A DNA stretch of 64,000 nucleotides from Granulicatella elegans ATCC 700633 (GCF_000162475.2 NZ_KI391971.1:316234-380233); one strand, 5' to 3'; shown: positions 44,722-53,966, counted from the stretch's first letter. Numbers and translations are program-made. The notes: generated by a model not told the origin, from the sequence alone.

Positions 44722-46251
44722 ATGAAATTTAATGAATTAGGCTTAGATTCAGCCTTATTAGAATCAATTGAAAAAATGGGATTTGAGGAAGCTACACCTA
44801 TCCAATCACAAACGATTCCATTAGCCTTAGCAGGCAAAGACGTCATTGGTCAAGCGCAAACAGGTACAGGGAAAACAGCTTCTTTTGGATTGCCAATGCT
44901 TCAAAAAATTAATCTTCGTAATCGTAAAGTACAAGGATTAGTCATTGCTCCAACACGTGAGTTAGCGATTCAAACTCAAGAAGAATTATATCGCTTAGGA
45001 AAAGATAAAAAAATTCATGTACAAGCAGTTTATGGTGGTGCAGATATTGGTCGTCAAATTCGCCAATTAAAAGATCAACCACATATCGTAGTAGGAACAC
45101 CTGGACGTTTATTGGACCATATTTCTAGAAAAACACTTCGTTTAGACAATATTGAAACATTAGTATTAGATGAAGCAGATGAAATGTTAAACATGGGATT
45201 TTTAGAAGATATCGAATCGATTATTAAATTAGTTCCAGAAAACCGTCAAACTTTATTATTCTCTGCCACAATGCCAGATGATATTAAACGAATTGGAGTT
45301 CAGTTTATGAAAGAACCTGAACATGTTCGTATTAAATCAAGTGAAATGACAGCGACATTAATTGATCAATATTTTGTAAAATGTAAAGATTTCGAAAAAT
45401 TTGATATTATGACTCGTTTATTAGATGTTCAAACACCAGAATTAACGATTGTATTCGGCCGTACAAAACGTCGTGTGGATGAATTAGCACGTGGACTTGA
45501 AATGCGTGGTTTTCGTGCAGAAGGAATTCATGGAGATTTAAGTCAACAAAAACGTATGAGCGTTTTACGTGATTTTAAGAATAATCATTTAGATATTTTA
45601 GTAGCAACAGACGTAGCAGCACGTGGATTAGATATTTCAGGTGTAACGCATGTTTATAACTACGATATTCCACAAGATCCAGAAAGTTATGTTCACCGTA
45701 TTGGACGTACAGGACGTGCGGGACAAGAAGGAATGTCTGTTACTTTTGTAACACCAAATGAAATGGATTATTTAAGAGTCATTGAAGATTTAACTCGTAA
45801 GAGAATGACTGCATTACGTCCACCAACTCAAATGGAAGCAATAGAAGGACAAATGAAATCTGCCATTGAGCAAATTGATGAAAAGATGAAGTCAGTAGAC
45901 ACACGTCGTTTCAAAGAAGCTATTTCTTATTTATTAGATGAATATGAAGCAGATGAATTAGCAGCATTATTAGTGAGTGGAATGATTAAAGACCCAACAG
46001 AAATTCCTGTTAAAATCACTCCAGAACGTCCGTTACCAAGCCGTAAACGTAGTAATAACCGTGGAAACTACAACCGTAGCGATCGTAAAGATAATCGTGG
46101 ACGTAATGGTAAAGGAAGCTTCAAACGTAAAGAAGACCGCCGTGGTCGTGGGTTAGACGAAGAATATACTCGTGGATATAAGAGTAAAGATTCTCGTCGT
46201 AGAAATCATAAAAAGAAATCTGACAAAGGATTTACAATCCGTCAAAAATAA
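44722..46251 (+). CDS. cshA: DEAD-box RNA helicase CshA
   Basis: 509 aa. Q motif ([13 protein letters not shown]), [33 protein letters not shown], then a basic C-terminal tail rich in Arg, Gly, Asn and Lys (about 430-509) that binds RNA. CshA helps mRNA decay and ribosome assembly and acts with RNases including PNPase, encoded at the end of this window. ATG with SD AAGGAGG. Confidence 0.94.
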   Translation: MKFNELGLDSALLESIEKMGFEEATPIQSQTIPLALAGKDVIGQAQTGTGKTASFGLPMLQKINLRNRKVQGLVIAPTRELAIQTQEELYRLGKDKKIHVQAVYGGADIGRQIRQLKDQPHIVVGTPGRLLDHISRKTLRLDNIETLVLDEADEMLNMGFLEDIESIIKLVPENRQTLLFSATMPDDIKRIGVQFMKEPEHVRIKSSEMTATLIDQYFVKCKDFEKFDIMTRLLDVQTPELTIVFGRTKRRVDELARGLEMRGFRAEGIHGDLSQQKRMSVLRDFKNNHLDILVATDVAARGLDISGVTHVYNYDIPQDPESYVHRIGRTGRAGQEGMSVTFVTPNEMDYLRVIEDLTRKRMTALRPPTQMEAIEGQMKSAIEQIDEKMKSVDTRRFKEAISYLLDEYEADELAALLVSGMIKDPTEIPVKITPERPLPSRKRSNNRGNYNRSDRKDNRGRNGKGSFKRKEDRRGRGLDEEYTRGYKSKDSRRRNHKKKSDKGFTIRQK

Positions 46252-46259
46252 TCAGTGAT

Positions 46260-46284
46260 AAGACGACTTCGGTCGTCTTTTTTT
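46260..46284 (+). terminator. cshA terminator
   Basis: AAGACGAC-TTCG-GTCGTCTT with T-run; UUCG tetraloop. Confidence 0.92.
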
Positions 46285-46334
46285 GTATTTAAATTCTATC
46301 AAGATAAAATCACTAAAGCTTTTTGTTAAATACA

Positions 46335-46359
46335 TGTTATAATAATGAAAACGTTATCT
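46335..46359 (+). promoter_or_regulatory. lipoprotein-gene promoter with cre-like site
   Basis: Extended -10 TGTTATAAT (46335-46343) followed by TGAAAACGTTATCT (46346-46359), 13 of 14 matches to TGNNARCGNWWWCA, covering the transcription start. CcpA repression is inferred. Confidence 0.5.
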
Positions 46360-46464
46360 TGGATAGATAATGTTTCTTTATTAAAAAAGGTAGTTTTTTT
46401 GAAATTGTATAGTGATAACTTAAAAAAGTAAGTTTTAAAAATTTTTTTGATAAGGGAGAAACAA

Positions 46465-47349
46465 ATGAAACAATATAGTAAATTAGTAAAATTTAGTTTT
46501 TGCACAGCTTTTGTACTGAGTTTGGCTGCTTGTAGCCCAAATTCGAAACATAATGGAAGTACAAAAGAAGAAATAGAAACAACTCAACTTCAAAAAGAGC
46601 CTGTTTCGTGGAATGCATCTTATTCGAATTTAAATAATCAAGTAAGTGCAGAAGAAGTAGAGTCATTATTATATGCTTATTTAGATAAAAATAGTGTAGA
46701 TGAATTCTTTAACTCCGTAAATGATTATAATCATACAGTTGGAGAAACAGAATTAACAGGAGATTTTAAAACATTTACAACTACAGAATATGATGTTGAA
46801 AAGATTAGTTCGCTTTGGGGTAAGAAAAAGGGAGACTTTGTAGGAACAAATTGTAGAATTACAACTTATACTTTATTGAAAAATACCGTTAAAATTCCTT
46901 CAATTGAGAAAAATGATGAATTATTATTTTTAGATAATGAGGCGATTGATAAAGGTAATTTAATGAATGATAAGGATAAGCAAGAGTTTGATATTTTATT
47001 TTCACGTGTGAAAACAGAAGCTACGACCGATATGAAAGTTCACGCAGAAAAAATGGAAAAATTCTTTAAGCAATTTGAATTTAATGAACATGCAAGAATG
47101 CTTTCTGTTGTTTTACATGATAACTTAGATGGAGAATATTTATTTGTAGGACATGTAGGAGTTTTAGTGCCAGCAGAAGATGGATTTTTATTTGTAGAAA
47201 AATTAACATTTGAAGAACCATATCAAGCCATTAAATTTGCGAGTAAAGAAGATAGTTATAAATATTTAGCAACAAAATATGAACATTATACAGGAGATGG
47301 CTTGGCAAAACCATTTATTATGGATAATGATCAATGGGTAAAAGAGTAA
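46465..47349 (+). CDS. lipoprotein of unknown function
   Basis: 294 aa from ATG 46465 (SD AAGGGAG). Signal peptide with lipobox LAAC (Cys23), so anchored on the outer face of the membrane. The rest is charged and Glu/Lys-rich without a family I recognise. Single gene between its own promoter (cre-like site) and a terminator. Possibly sugar-regulated. No function assigned. Confidence 0.75.
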   Translation: MKQYSKLVKFSFCTAFVLSLAACSPNSKHNGSTKEEIETTQLQKEPVSWNASYSNLNNQVSAEEVESLLYAYLDKNSVDEFFNSVNDYNHTVGETELTGDFKTFTTTEYDVEKISSLWGKKKGDFVGTNCRITTYTLLKNTVKIPSIEKNDELLFLDNEAIDKGNLMNDKDKQEFDILFSRVKTEATTDMKVHAEKMEKFFKQFEFNEHARMLSVVLHDNLDGEYLFVGHVGVLVPAEDGFLFVEKLTFEEPYQAIKFASKEDSYKYLATKYEHYTGDGLAKPFIMDNDQWVKE

Positions 47350-47382
47350 GGTAGAGTAAAATTTTATAAAACCAAATGGATT

Positions 47383-47406
47383 AAGACGGCTCCGGTCGTC
47401 TTTTTT
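47383..47406 (+). terminator. lipoprotein-gene terminator
   Basis: AAGACG-GCTCCGGT-CGTCTT with six T; similar to the cshA terminator. Confidence 0.85.
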
Positions 47407-47517
47407 CGTTCCTATAATTGAAACAAAATTTACTAAAGATTATTAAATTTTTCTGACAAATAGTATTTCATTTGATACAATAAGAAGTAACATTATGTTT
47501 TTAAAGGGAGAATTGAA

Positions 47518-47883
47518 ATGGCGATTATTGGTGTCGGAATGGATGCTATTGAATTATCACGAATTGAAAAAATTGTAGTACAAGATTCATCTTTCATTCA
47601 ACGAGTATTAACTCCAATGGAATATTCTGTGTATGAAACTTTAGGGATGAAAAGAAAAGTTGAATACTTAGCTGGAAGATTCGCAGCAAAAGAAGCGTAT
47701 TCTAAAGCGTTAGGCACTGGAATAGGGAAAGCTGTGTCTTTTCAAGAGATTGAAATTCTAAATGCTGAGACTGGACAACCAGTATTAACTGCTCCGCACC
47801 ATTATCAAAAACATGTCAGTATCACGCATACAAACCATGATGCGTATGCTGTCGTTATATTAGAAGAGACTCCCCAAATATAG
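47518..47883 (+). CDS. acpS: holo-acyl carrier protein synthase AcpS
   Basis: 121 aa. Conserved GVGMDAIELSRIEKI at the N-terminus and FAAKEAYSKALGTGIG, with Asp8 and the Glu of KEA as magnesium ligands. Transfers 4'-phosphopantetheine from CoA to the Ser of ACP (acpP at 19.2 kb). First gene of acpS-alr-mazF, as in other Bacillota. ATG with SD AAGGGAG. Confidence 0.95.
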   Translation: MAIIGVGMDAIELSRIEKIVVQDSSFIQRVLTPMEYSVYETLGMKRKVEYLAGRFAAKEAYSKALGTGIGKAVSFQEIEILNAETGQPVLTAPHHYQKHVSITHTNHDAYAVVILEETPQI

Positions 47884-47901
47884 AAGAAGGAAAGTGAAGA
47901 T

Positions 47902-49017
47902 ATGTTTCCTGCAATTCATAGGAATACACGTGTAATCGTTCATTTAAATGCAATTAAACAAAATATTAAAGCTGTTAAAGATCATTATCCCAATACAGAT
48001 ATTTTTGCCGTAGTAAAGGCAAATGCTTATGGACATGGAATGATGGAAGTGGCTAAAGCGGCTCATGAAGAAGGAGTTGCGGGGTTTTGTATCGCATTAT
48101 TAGATGAAGCGATTCAATTAAGACAAGAAGGATTCCAAGAACCGATTCTGATATTAGGAATTAGCCGATTAGAAGATGTACCAATTCTCTGTGACTATCG
48201 TATATCTACTACAGTGAGTTCTTTGGATTGGTTAGAAAAAGCACAGACTCTAATTCCAGATGGAAAGCAACTGATTGTGCATCTAGCGATTGATACAGGG
48301 ATGGGAAGAATTGGCGTTCGAACACCAGAGCAAGTTCAAGAGATCGAACAATTTTTAAGAGAACATGATTCGCAATTTGTTTTTGAAGGAATCTTTACTC
48401 ATTTTGCGACTGCTGATGAAGCAGATACGAGTCAGTTTGAACAGCAGTTGAAATCATTTAACGAGTGTGTTGAAGCTTTAGAACAACGTCCTACTTATGT
48501 TCATTGTTCAAATTCAGCTGCGGCTATTTGGCATGAAGGATTAACAACAAATGTTATTCGCTGGGGTATTGGCTTGTATGGATTAAATCCTTCTAATGGA
48601 GGATTAAGACTTCCTGATACATTACCATTAGAAAAAGCATTAACTTGGGAAACGGAGATTGTTTTTGTAAAACAATTACATGCAGGGGACACAATTAGTT
48701 ATGGTGCTACCTATACTTGTAGTGATGATGAATGGATTGCCACATTACCAGTAGGATATGCTGATGGCTATCTTCGTGCGTATGCTCCTGGTGAAGTCAT
48801 TGTTTCTGGAGTAAGATGTCCGATTGTTGGACGAGTATGTATGGATCAATGTATGATTCGTCTTCCTTATGAAATTCCTGTTGGTACAAAGGTAACTCTA
48901 TTAGGAAAAAATGGTAATGAGCGCATTACAGCAGAAGAATTGTCTCATAGAAGCCACACAATTTCATATGAATCACTTTGTTTAATTAGTGATCGTGTGC
49001 CAAGAAGTTATAAATGA
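47902..49017 (+). CDS. alr: alanine racemase
   Basis: 371 aa, fold-type III PLP enzyme. PLP lysine in AVVKANAYGHG (Lys39) and catalytic Tyr in ISYGATYTC near 262. Supplies D-Ala for Ddl. ATG with SD AGAAGGAAAG. Lies 18 bases after acpS and 18 before mazF. Confidence 0.96.
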   Translation: MFPAIHRNTRVIVHLNAIKQNIKAVKDHYPNTDIFAVVKANAYGHGMMEVAKAAHEEGVAGFCIALLDEAIQLRQEGFQEPILILGISRLEDVPILCDYRISTTVSSLDWLEKAQTLIPDGKQLIVHLAIDTGMGRIGVRTPEQVQEIEQFLREHDSQFVFEGIFTHFATADEADTSQFEQQLKSFNECVEALEQRPTYVHCSNSAAAIWHEGLTTNVIRWGIGLYGLNPSNGGLRLPDTLPLEKALTWETEIVFVKQLHAGDTISYGATYTCSDDEWIATLPVGYADGYLRAYAPGEVIVSGVRCPIVGRVCMDQCMIRLPYEIPVGTKVTLLGKNGNERITAEELSHRSHTISYESLCLISDRVPRSYK

Positions 49018-49035
49018 TGATTAGGAGAAAGATAA

Positions 49036-49374
49036 ATGGTAAAACGAGGAGAAGTATATTTAGCGGACTTATCTCCTGTAGTAGGAAGTGAACAGGGAGG
49101 AAAACGTCCCGTTCTAATTGTTCAAAATGATGTTGGAAATCATTTTAGTACGACGGTCATTGTCGCTGCTATTACGGCAAAACACGAAAAAGCAAATTTA
49201 CCAACACATATTGAAATTCAAAAAGATCAATTTCAATTTAGCAGGGAATCTACTGTATTATTAGAACAAGTTCGTACAATTGATAAAGTTCGATTAATTG
49301 AAAAAATAACAGAAGTTGATGATGCCTTTATGGAAAAAGTAAATGAAGGACTCAGAATTAGTTTTGGAATTTAA
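49036..49374 (+). CDS. mazF: MazF/NdoA-type endoribonuclease toxin
   Basis: 112 aa. Start KRGEVYLADLSPVVGSEQGG, then RPVLIVQNDVGN and ESTVLLEQVRTIDKVRL are typical of MazF (NdoA, PemK). It cleaves mRNA at short motifs. In Bacillus subtilis the antitoxin gene ndoAI lies between alr and ndoA; here only 18 bases separate alr from the toxin, so there is no linked antitoxin. ATG with SD AGGAGA. Operon terminator follows. Confidence 0.92.
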   Translation: MVKRGEVYLADLSPVVGSEQGGKRPVLIVQNDVGNHFSTTVIVAAITAKHEKANLPTHIEIQKDQFQFSRESTVLLEQVRTIDKVRLIEKITEVDDAFMEKVNEGLRISFGI

Positions 49375-49377
49375 AGG

Positions 49378-49413
49378 AATAACCCGTTGTTCAATCAACG
49401 GGTTATTTTTTTA
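49378..49413 (+). terminator. acpS-alr-mazF terminator
   Basis: AATAACCCGTTG / CAACGGGTTATT stem with T-run. Confidence 0.92.
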
Positions 49414-49418
49414 GTCAA

Positions 49419-49451
49419 TGTCATATTCAGGTCATATTTCTCTTTTATAGT
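49419..49451 (+). promoter_or_regulatory. HssR-box-like direct repeat and promoter of hrtBA-hssRS
   Basis: GTCATATT-CAG-GTCATATT (49420-49438), an 11-base-spaced direct repeat in the -35 position, and TATAGT (49446-49451) as -10. It closely resembles the direct repeat bound by HssR upstream of Staphylococcus aureus hrtAB (GTTCATATT repeated). Activator control by the downstream HssR is expected. Confidence 0.7.
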
Positions 49452-49485
49452 AGACATATACATTGAGAACAAAGGAGAATTTTAT

Positions 49486-50580
49486 ATGAAAATTGCATGG
49501 AATGAAATTAAATATCAACCTAAAAAATTTATTTTAATCGAGGTACTAATCGTCATAATGATGTTTATGGTTATCTTTTTATCTGGATTATCAAATGGTT
49601 TAGGAAGAATTATTACCGCACAAATTGAAAATTTTGGAGAAGTACATTATATTCTTTCGAAAGATTCGCAAGGGGTTATCCCTTTTTCTAATTTAACAAA
49701 TCAAAATGTAACAGAAATTGAAGCCTTAAAATTAGAAGATTCTTTTGGGTTAGTCATTCAACGTTCATCTCTTTCTAAAGAAGATGAAGATAATAATCAA
49801 GATGTAACGTTTTTTGCAATCGATCAATTAAATTTAGTATCAAGTAAAGTAGAAACGATGGATTATTCATTAGAAAAATTAGGAAATCAAGAAGTGGTAT
49901 TAGATGAATCGTATAAAGAAAAAGGAATTGCAGTAGGAGATACGATTCAAGATAAAACTTCAAAAGAGAATTTAACAGTAGTAGCTTTTGCAAAAAATGC
50001 TAAATATGGACATAGTTCGATTGCGTTTGTAACAACAGAAACATATGAAGCGATGCGTAAAAAAATTGATCCAAATTACACTTGGAAGCCACAAACAATT
50101 ATAACGAATCAAACAATCAATTCAGAAGATTTATCAAGTCAATTGGTTGTCTACAATTCAAAAGAATTAATTAAAAAAATTCCAGGGTATACTGCTACAA
50201 ATCTAACTCTAACAATGATTACATGGGTATTATTAGTAGCGTCCTCAGCAGTTTTAGGAGTATTCTTCTATATTTTAACACTACAAAAATTACAACAATT
50301 TGGGGTGTTAAAAGCAATTGGAATGTCTATGAAACAAATTACCATGATTCAATTATCTCAAATTAGTATTTTATCTATTATCGGAGTAAGTATTGGATTA
50401 GGGTGTGCTTTAGGTTTAGTTTTTGTTCTCCCAAGTTCAATGCCTTTTTATATGACATTACAAGGAAATGTAACAATTGCATTAAGTTTTATTATGATTT
50501 CTATATTATGTGGAATATTATCCATCTTAAAAATTAAACAAGTAGACCCAATTGAAGTCATTGGTGGAAAGGGTGAATAA
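49486..50580 (+). CDS. hrtB: haem efflux permease HrtB
   Basis: 364 aa from ATG 49486 (SD AAAGGAG); the longer frame crosses the promoter. TM1 (about 17-40, ending LSGLSNGLGR), a long extracellular domain, then three C-terminal helices with FFYILTLQKLQQFGVLKAIGM and a final VDPIEVIGG, all matching HrtB of staphylococci. MacB/FtsX-type topology. With HrtA it expels toxic haem from the membrane. Confidence 0.85.
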   Translation: MKIAWNEIKYQPKKFILIEVLIVIMMFMVIFLSGLSNGLGRIITAQIENFGEVHYILSKDSQGVIPFSNLTNQNVTEIEALKLEDSFGLVIQRSSLSKEDEDNNQDVTFFAIDQLNLVSSKVETMDYSLEKLGNQEVVLDESYKEKGIAVGDTIQDKTSKENLTVVAFAKNAKYGHSSIAFVTTETYEAMRKKIDPNYTWKPQTIITNQTINSEDLSSQLVVYNSKELIKKIPGYTATNLTLTMITWVLLVASSAVLGVFFYILTLQKLQQFGVLKAIGMSMKQITMIQLSQISILSIIGVSIGLGCALGLVFVLPSSMPFYMTLQGNVTIALSFIMISILCGILSILKIKQVDPIEVIGGKGE

Positions 50581-50581
50581 A

Positions 50582-51259
50582 ATGTCAGTTATTGAATTAA
50601 AAAATATTACAAAATCATTTATGGATGGAATGCAAAAAAGAGAAATTCTTCATGATTTGAATTTGACAGTGAATAAAGGGGAATTTGTTGCGATTGTAGG
50701 GCCTTCAGGTTCAGGAAAATCAACGTTTTTATCGATTGCTGGATTATTATTATCTTCTGATTCAGGAGAAATTCATATAGCAAATCAAAATTTAACAAAT
50801 GTAACGCAAAGTGAATGGACTAAGAAGCGTTTAGAATTATTAGGATTTATTTTCCAAGATCATCAATTATTGTCTTATATGACAGTCGGAGACCAATTAG
50901 AAGAGGTTTCTAAATTAAAAGGACAAAAAGATGCTGCTAAACGTAAAGAAGAAGTTCAAACATTATTAAAAGAATTAGGAGTAGAGGGATGTTATTATTT
51001 ATACCCAAATCAAATTTCTGGTGGGCAAAAACAAAGAGTTGCCATTGCAAGAGCATTTATCGGAAATCCGCAATTAATTTTAGCAGATGAACCAACGGCG
51101 AGTTTGGATCCGGAAAAAGCACAGGAAATTGCACAATTAATTCAAAGAGAAGTAAAAGAAAAACAAAAGAGTGCTATTATGGTTACTCATGACCGTTCTG
51201 TATTAGAATATGTGGACACTGTCTATGAATTAAAAAAAGGAAGTTTAGTTCGCCTATAA
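50582..51259 (+). CDS. hrtA: haem efflux ATPase HrtA
   Basis: 225 aa. Walker A GPSGSGKST near 40, signature ISGGQKQR, Walker B LILADEPTASLD. Starts one base after the hrtB stop (SD AAAGGGTG). Energises HrtB. Confidence 0.85.
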   Translation: MSVIELKNITKSFMDGMQKREILHDLNLTVNKGEFVAIVGPSGSGKSTFLSIAGLLLSSDSGEIHIANQNLTNVTQSEWTKKRLELLGFIFQDHQLLSYMTVGDQLEEVSKLKGQKDAAKRKEEVQTLLKELGVEGCYYLYPNQISGGQKQRVAIARAFIGNPQLILADEPTASLDPEKAQEIAQLIQREVKEKQKSAIMVTHDRSVLEYVDTVYELKKGSLVRL

Positions 51260-51294
51260 GAAATATGCTATAATGTTCCTAATAAGGAGGAACT

Positions 51295-51978
51295 ATGTTT
51301 AGTATATTAGTTTGTGAAGATGATTTTGCGATTAAAACAATGATTTCAACAAAATTAAAGCAAGAAAATTACTCAGTCTATACCGTACAAAATGGACAAG
51401 AAGCTTTAAATTTGATGGAAAAACAGCAGATTGACTTAGTCATTTCAGATATTATGATGCCTGAAATGGATGGCTATGAATTCGTTCAAACATTGCGAGA
51501 AACGAAGCATACATTGCCTATTTTAATGATAACAGCAAAATCTCAATTAGAATCGCTAGAAGCAGCTTTTAAATTAGGGGTGGATGATTATATGGTGAAG
51601 CCTCTACGGTTAGAAGAGCTCGTTTTAAGAGTGAAAGCATTACTGAGAAGATCTCAACTTGAAGCAGAAAAAGTGCTGACTTTTACTCACACTCGATTAG
51701 ATTACAATACCTTAACAATGACGGAGTTAACAACAGGAGAACAAGTACAAATTCCCCCAAAAGAATTTTTCTTGTTATATAAATTATTAAGTTATCCAGA
51801 AAAAATCTTTACACGATTAGATTTGTTAGATGATATATGGGGAATGGAAGAAGATTATGATGAACGTTTAATCGATGCTTGTATTAAAAGACTTCGTCAA
51901 AAATTGAAAGGAAATGAAGACTTTGATATTGTAACCGTTAGAGGATTAGGCTATAAAGGAACAATGAAACATGGATAA
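51295..51978 (+). CDS. hssR: response regulator HssR (OmpR family)
   Basis: 227 aa. Receiver domain with phospho-acceptor Asp in LVISDIMMPEMDG (about 52) and KPLRLEEL, then a winged-helix DNA-binding domain (about 130-225). Probably binds the direct repeat upstream of hrtB. It overlaps the kinase gene by 8 bases. ATG with SD AAGGAGGA. Confidence 0.85.
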   Translation: MFSILVCEDDFAIKTMISTKLKQENYSVYTVQNGQEALNLMEKQQIDLVISDIMMPEMDGYEFVQTLRETKHTLPILMITAKSQLESLEAAFKLGVDDYMVKPLRLEELVLRVKALLRRSQLEAEKVLTFTHTRLDYNTLTMTELTTGEQVQIPPKEFFLLYKLLSYPEKIFTRLDLLDDIWGMEEDYDERLIDACIKRLRQKLKGNEDFDIVTVRGLGYKGTMKHG

Positions 51979-53035
51979 ACAAAAAGAAATTCAATTTTCA
52001 CTTCGGAAATATTTTCTCCGCTTATTTTTTAGGATATTGATAGCGACAAGTTTGATTGGAGTAGCAGTCATATTTTTCCTAAAAAATCTTTTAAAAATTG
52101 AAACAAGTTTAACAATTTGGTTATTGATTTTTAGTGGCACGATTATTGTGATTGGAAGTTTAGTGATGTGGTGGGGATCCGTTCATTTAACACGTCCCAT
52201 TTCTGATTTGAATGAATCAGTTAAAGCAATTTCTAAGGGGAATTATAATCATAAAATCCATCGTAGAAAATATCCAAAAGATACTGCAAAATATCATAAT
52301 GAAATTGACCAATTAGCTCAAAATGTCAATCAAATGGCTGAAGATTTAAAGAAGAGTAGCCAACACCGTGCTGATTTTATAGCCAATTTCTCCCATGAAT
52401 TAAAAACTCCCATTGCAGCATTAGTCGGAGTGAGTGATTTATTAGCAGATGAAAAATTGGATGAAGCTACAAGGAGGGACTTAACGCATATTTTACAATC
52501 GGAAAGTATGCGATTGAGCCGTTTATGTGATGATATTGTAACACTTACCAAAATGGAAAAAGACTTTTTGCCACAGAAAACAAGAGTACAATTGGATGAA
52601 CAAATTCGACATGCAGTTATTTTGATGACAGAAAAATGGAAAGAGAAAGACATTCACCTAACTTTTTCAAGCAAGCCTGTCTATTGTCAAACGGATGCAG
52701 ACTTGATGATGCAAGTTTGGACAAATTTAATTGATAATGCTATTAAATATTCTGGAGATACGGTAGAATTAATTATTACGATTCTTGAAGAAAATGAGCA
52801 CATAAAGGTTCAGATAGAAGACAAGGGAATTGGACTCTCTCCTGAAGCACAACGACATATCTTTGAACAATTTTACCAAGCAGAACACTCTCATGTTCAA
52901 GAAGGAAATGGATTAGGGCTTGCAATTGTTCAATCAATTGTGCATCGTCTACAAGGAGAAATCTCAGTAGAAAGTGAACTAGGAAAAGGAAGCATATTTG
53001 AAATTTTATTACCGATAGGAGATGAATCATTGTAA
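51971..53035 (+). CDS. hssS: histidine kinase HssS, short-sensor form
   Basis: 354 aa. TM1 (about 18-38) and TM2 (about 47-68) are joined by only about eight residues, then HAMP, the H-box FIANFSHELKTPIAA (His near 143), and ATPase boxes (NLIDNAIKYS, DKGIGLSPEAQ, GNGLGLAIV). S. aureus HssS is near 457 aa with a large extracellular domain; here that domain is missing, implying sensing within the membrane. Assignment as HssS rests on linkage with hrtBA and the HssR box. Confidence 0.78.
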   Translation: MDKQKEIQFSLRKYFLRLFFRILIATSLIGVAVIFFLKNLLKIETSLTIWLLIFSGTIIVIGSLVMWWGSVHLTRPISDLNESVKAISKGNYNHKIHRRKYPKDTAKYHNEIDQLAQNVNQMAEDLKKSSQHRADFIANFSHELKTPIAALVGVSDLLADEKLDEATRRDLTHILQSESMRLSRLCDDIVTLTKMEKDFLPQKTRVQLDEQIRHAVILMTEKWKEKDIHLTFSSKPVYCQTDADLMMQVWTNLIDNAIKYSGDTVELIITILEENEHIKVQIEDKGIGLSPEAQRHIFEQFYQAEHSHVQEGNGLGLAIVQSIVHRLQGEISVESELGKGSIFEILLPIGDESL

Positions 53036-53040
53036 AATTT

Positions 53041-53085
53041 AAACTCAACGAGTTCCTGTAGAGCGGGGTTCGTTGAGTTTTTGTT
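53041..53085 (+). terminator. hrtBA-hssRS terminator
   Basis: AAACTCAACGA / TCGTTGAGTTT stem (53041-53051/53070-53080) and T-run. Confidence 0.9.
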
Positions 53086-53140
53086 TGTTTGAGATAGACT
53101 CGACAAGCAGAATAAAGGATTTTGATTGCTGGAAATAGGT

Positions 53141-53153
53141 ATTTCGTATATAG
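53141..53153 (+). promoter_or_regulatory. third CGTATATA-type motif
   Basis: ATTTCGTATATAG, resembling the comFA and radC motifs, 41 bases before the next gene. It could also be read as an ordinary -10 (TATATA), so its status is open. Confidence 0.3.
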
Positions 53154-53193
53154 TTTGAAGTGTAAGAGAATATAAGAAAAAGAGGGATTTAAT

Positions 53194-53532
53194 ATGAGTC
53201 AGTTATATGTACATCGTAATCAAGTAAAACAAGGAAATGAATCATTAGAAGTAGCACTACCAATGGAGAAGGATTATTACTATTTTGACTCTTACAAAGC
53301 ATTAGCACATTTTATTTCAGAACATTGCTTCTCAGAAGAAGATGAATGGAAGAGCACATTACCATTTGAAAGAGAATTTGAAATTTGGAAAGAAAGCTTT
53401 GAAGCTGATCACTTGAATTTAGACTATGACTTATTTATCGCAAGCTTATCTGAATACGATTATCAAACGATTTGTGAAGAGTATAAGGACGAATTGCATG
53501 TTGAGTATCGTGAAAGTGAAGACGACTTGTAA
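53194..53532 (+). CDS. acidic protein of unknown function
   Basis: 112 aa, strongly acidic and aromatic (many Glu, Asp, Tyr), no signal peptide or membrane helix. Not recognised. SD AGAGGGAT. Preceded by the third CGTATATA-type motif. No neighbour explains it. Confidence 0.65.
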   Translation: MSQLYVHRNQVKQGNESLEVALPMEKDYYYFDSYKALAHFISEHCFSEEDEWKSTLPFEREFEIWKESFEADHLNLDYDLFIASLSEYDYQTICEEYKDELHVEYRESEDDL

Positions 53533-53587
53533 GATTAGAAAATATGGGTGGAAACTATAGACTCAGTGGAAGCGAGGGATAGACAGA

Positions 53588-53809
53588 ATGATAGTATCGA
53601 TACATCTGAGTGAAGAAGAGGAACAACTCTTCAAAAATTACGCTGAATTTACAGGAGTAGATTTGTCCACTTTATTTAAACGAGCTTTATTGGAAAAGAT
53701 TGAATTAGAGCATGAGTTAAACATAATTGCTGAATATGAAAAAGAAAAAATAAATGGTACGCTAGAGTTGTTTGATGTGGAAGAAGTTGTGGCTGAAATA
53801 GGTGTATAG
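53588..53809 (+). CDS. orphan RelB/DinJ-type antitoxin
   Basis: 73 aa. The N-terminus (IVSIHLSEEEEQLFKNYAEFTGVDLSTLFKRALLEKI) is a ribbon-helix-helix domain with the spacing of RelB/DinJ antitoxins, followed by an acidic tail. The usual RelE-type toxin gene is missing: the next 300 bases hold no such frame. Start ATG with weak SD. It may be a remnant or a trans-acting antitoxin. Confidence 0.7.
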   Translation: MIVSIHLSEEEEQLFKNYAEFTGVDLSTLFKRALLEKIELEHELNIIAEYEKEKINGTLELFDVEEVVAEIGV

Positions 53810-53870
53810 GGGTATTTTTTATCTCTTGCTCTAATGGTAGAAGTGGACTTCGTAGACGGTTGTTTTCTAA

Positions 53871-53899
53871 TTGCATTTCATTTTTTTCTTTGATATAAT
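53871..53899 (+). promoter_or_regulatory. promoter of a very short transcript
   Basis: TTGCAT (53871-53876), 17-bp spacer, TATAAT (53894-53899), only about 20 bases ahead of a strong terminator. Confidence 0.6.
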
Positions 53900-53905
53900 T
53901 ATGGC

Positions 53906-53966
53906 GTAAAACTAATTCAGCTTTTTGATTGGTTCGATTTTTTCAAACCAATCAAAAAGTTTTTTC
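53906..53966 (+). ncRNA. predicted short RNA (promoter plus immediate terminator)
   Basis: About 60 nt. Consists largely of the 14-bp stem CTTTTTGATTGGTT/AACCAATCAAAAAG (53921-53959) with a T6 tail. No frame. Either a small RNA or the truncated remains of a regulated leader whose gene has gone; the next 200 bases hold no gene until the acetyltransferase. Confidence 0.45.
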
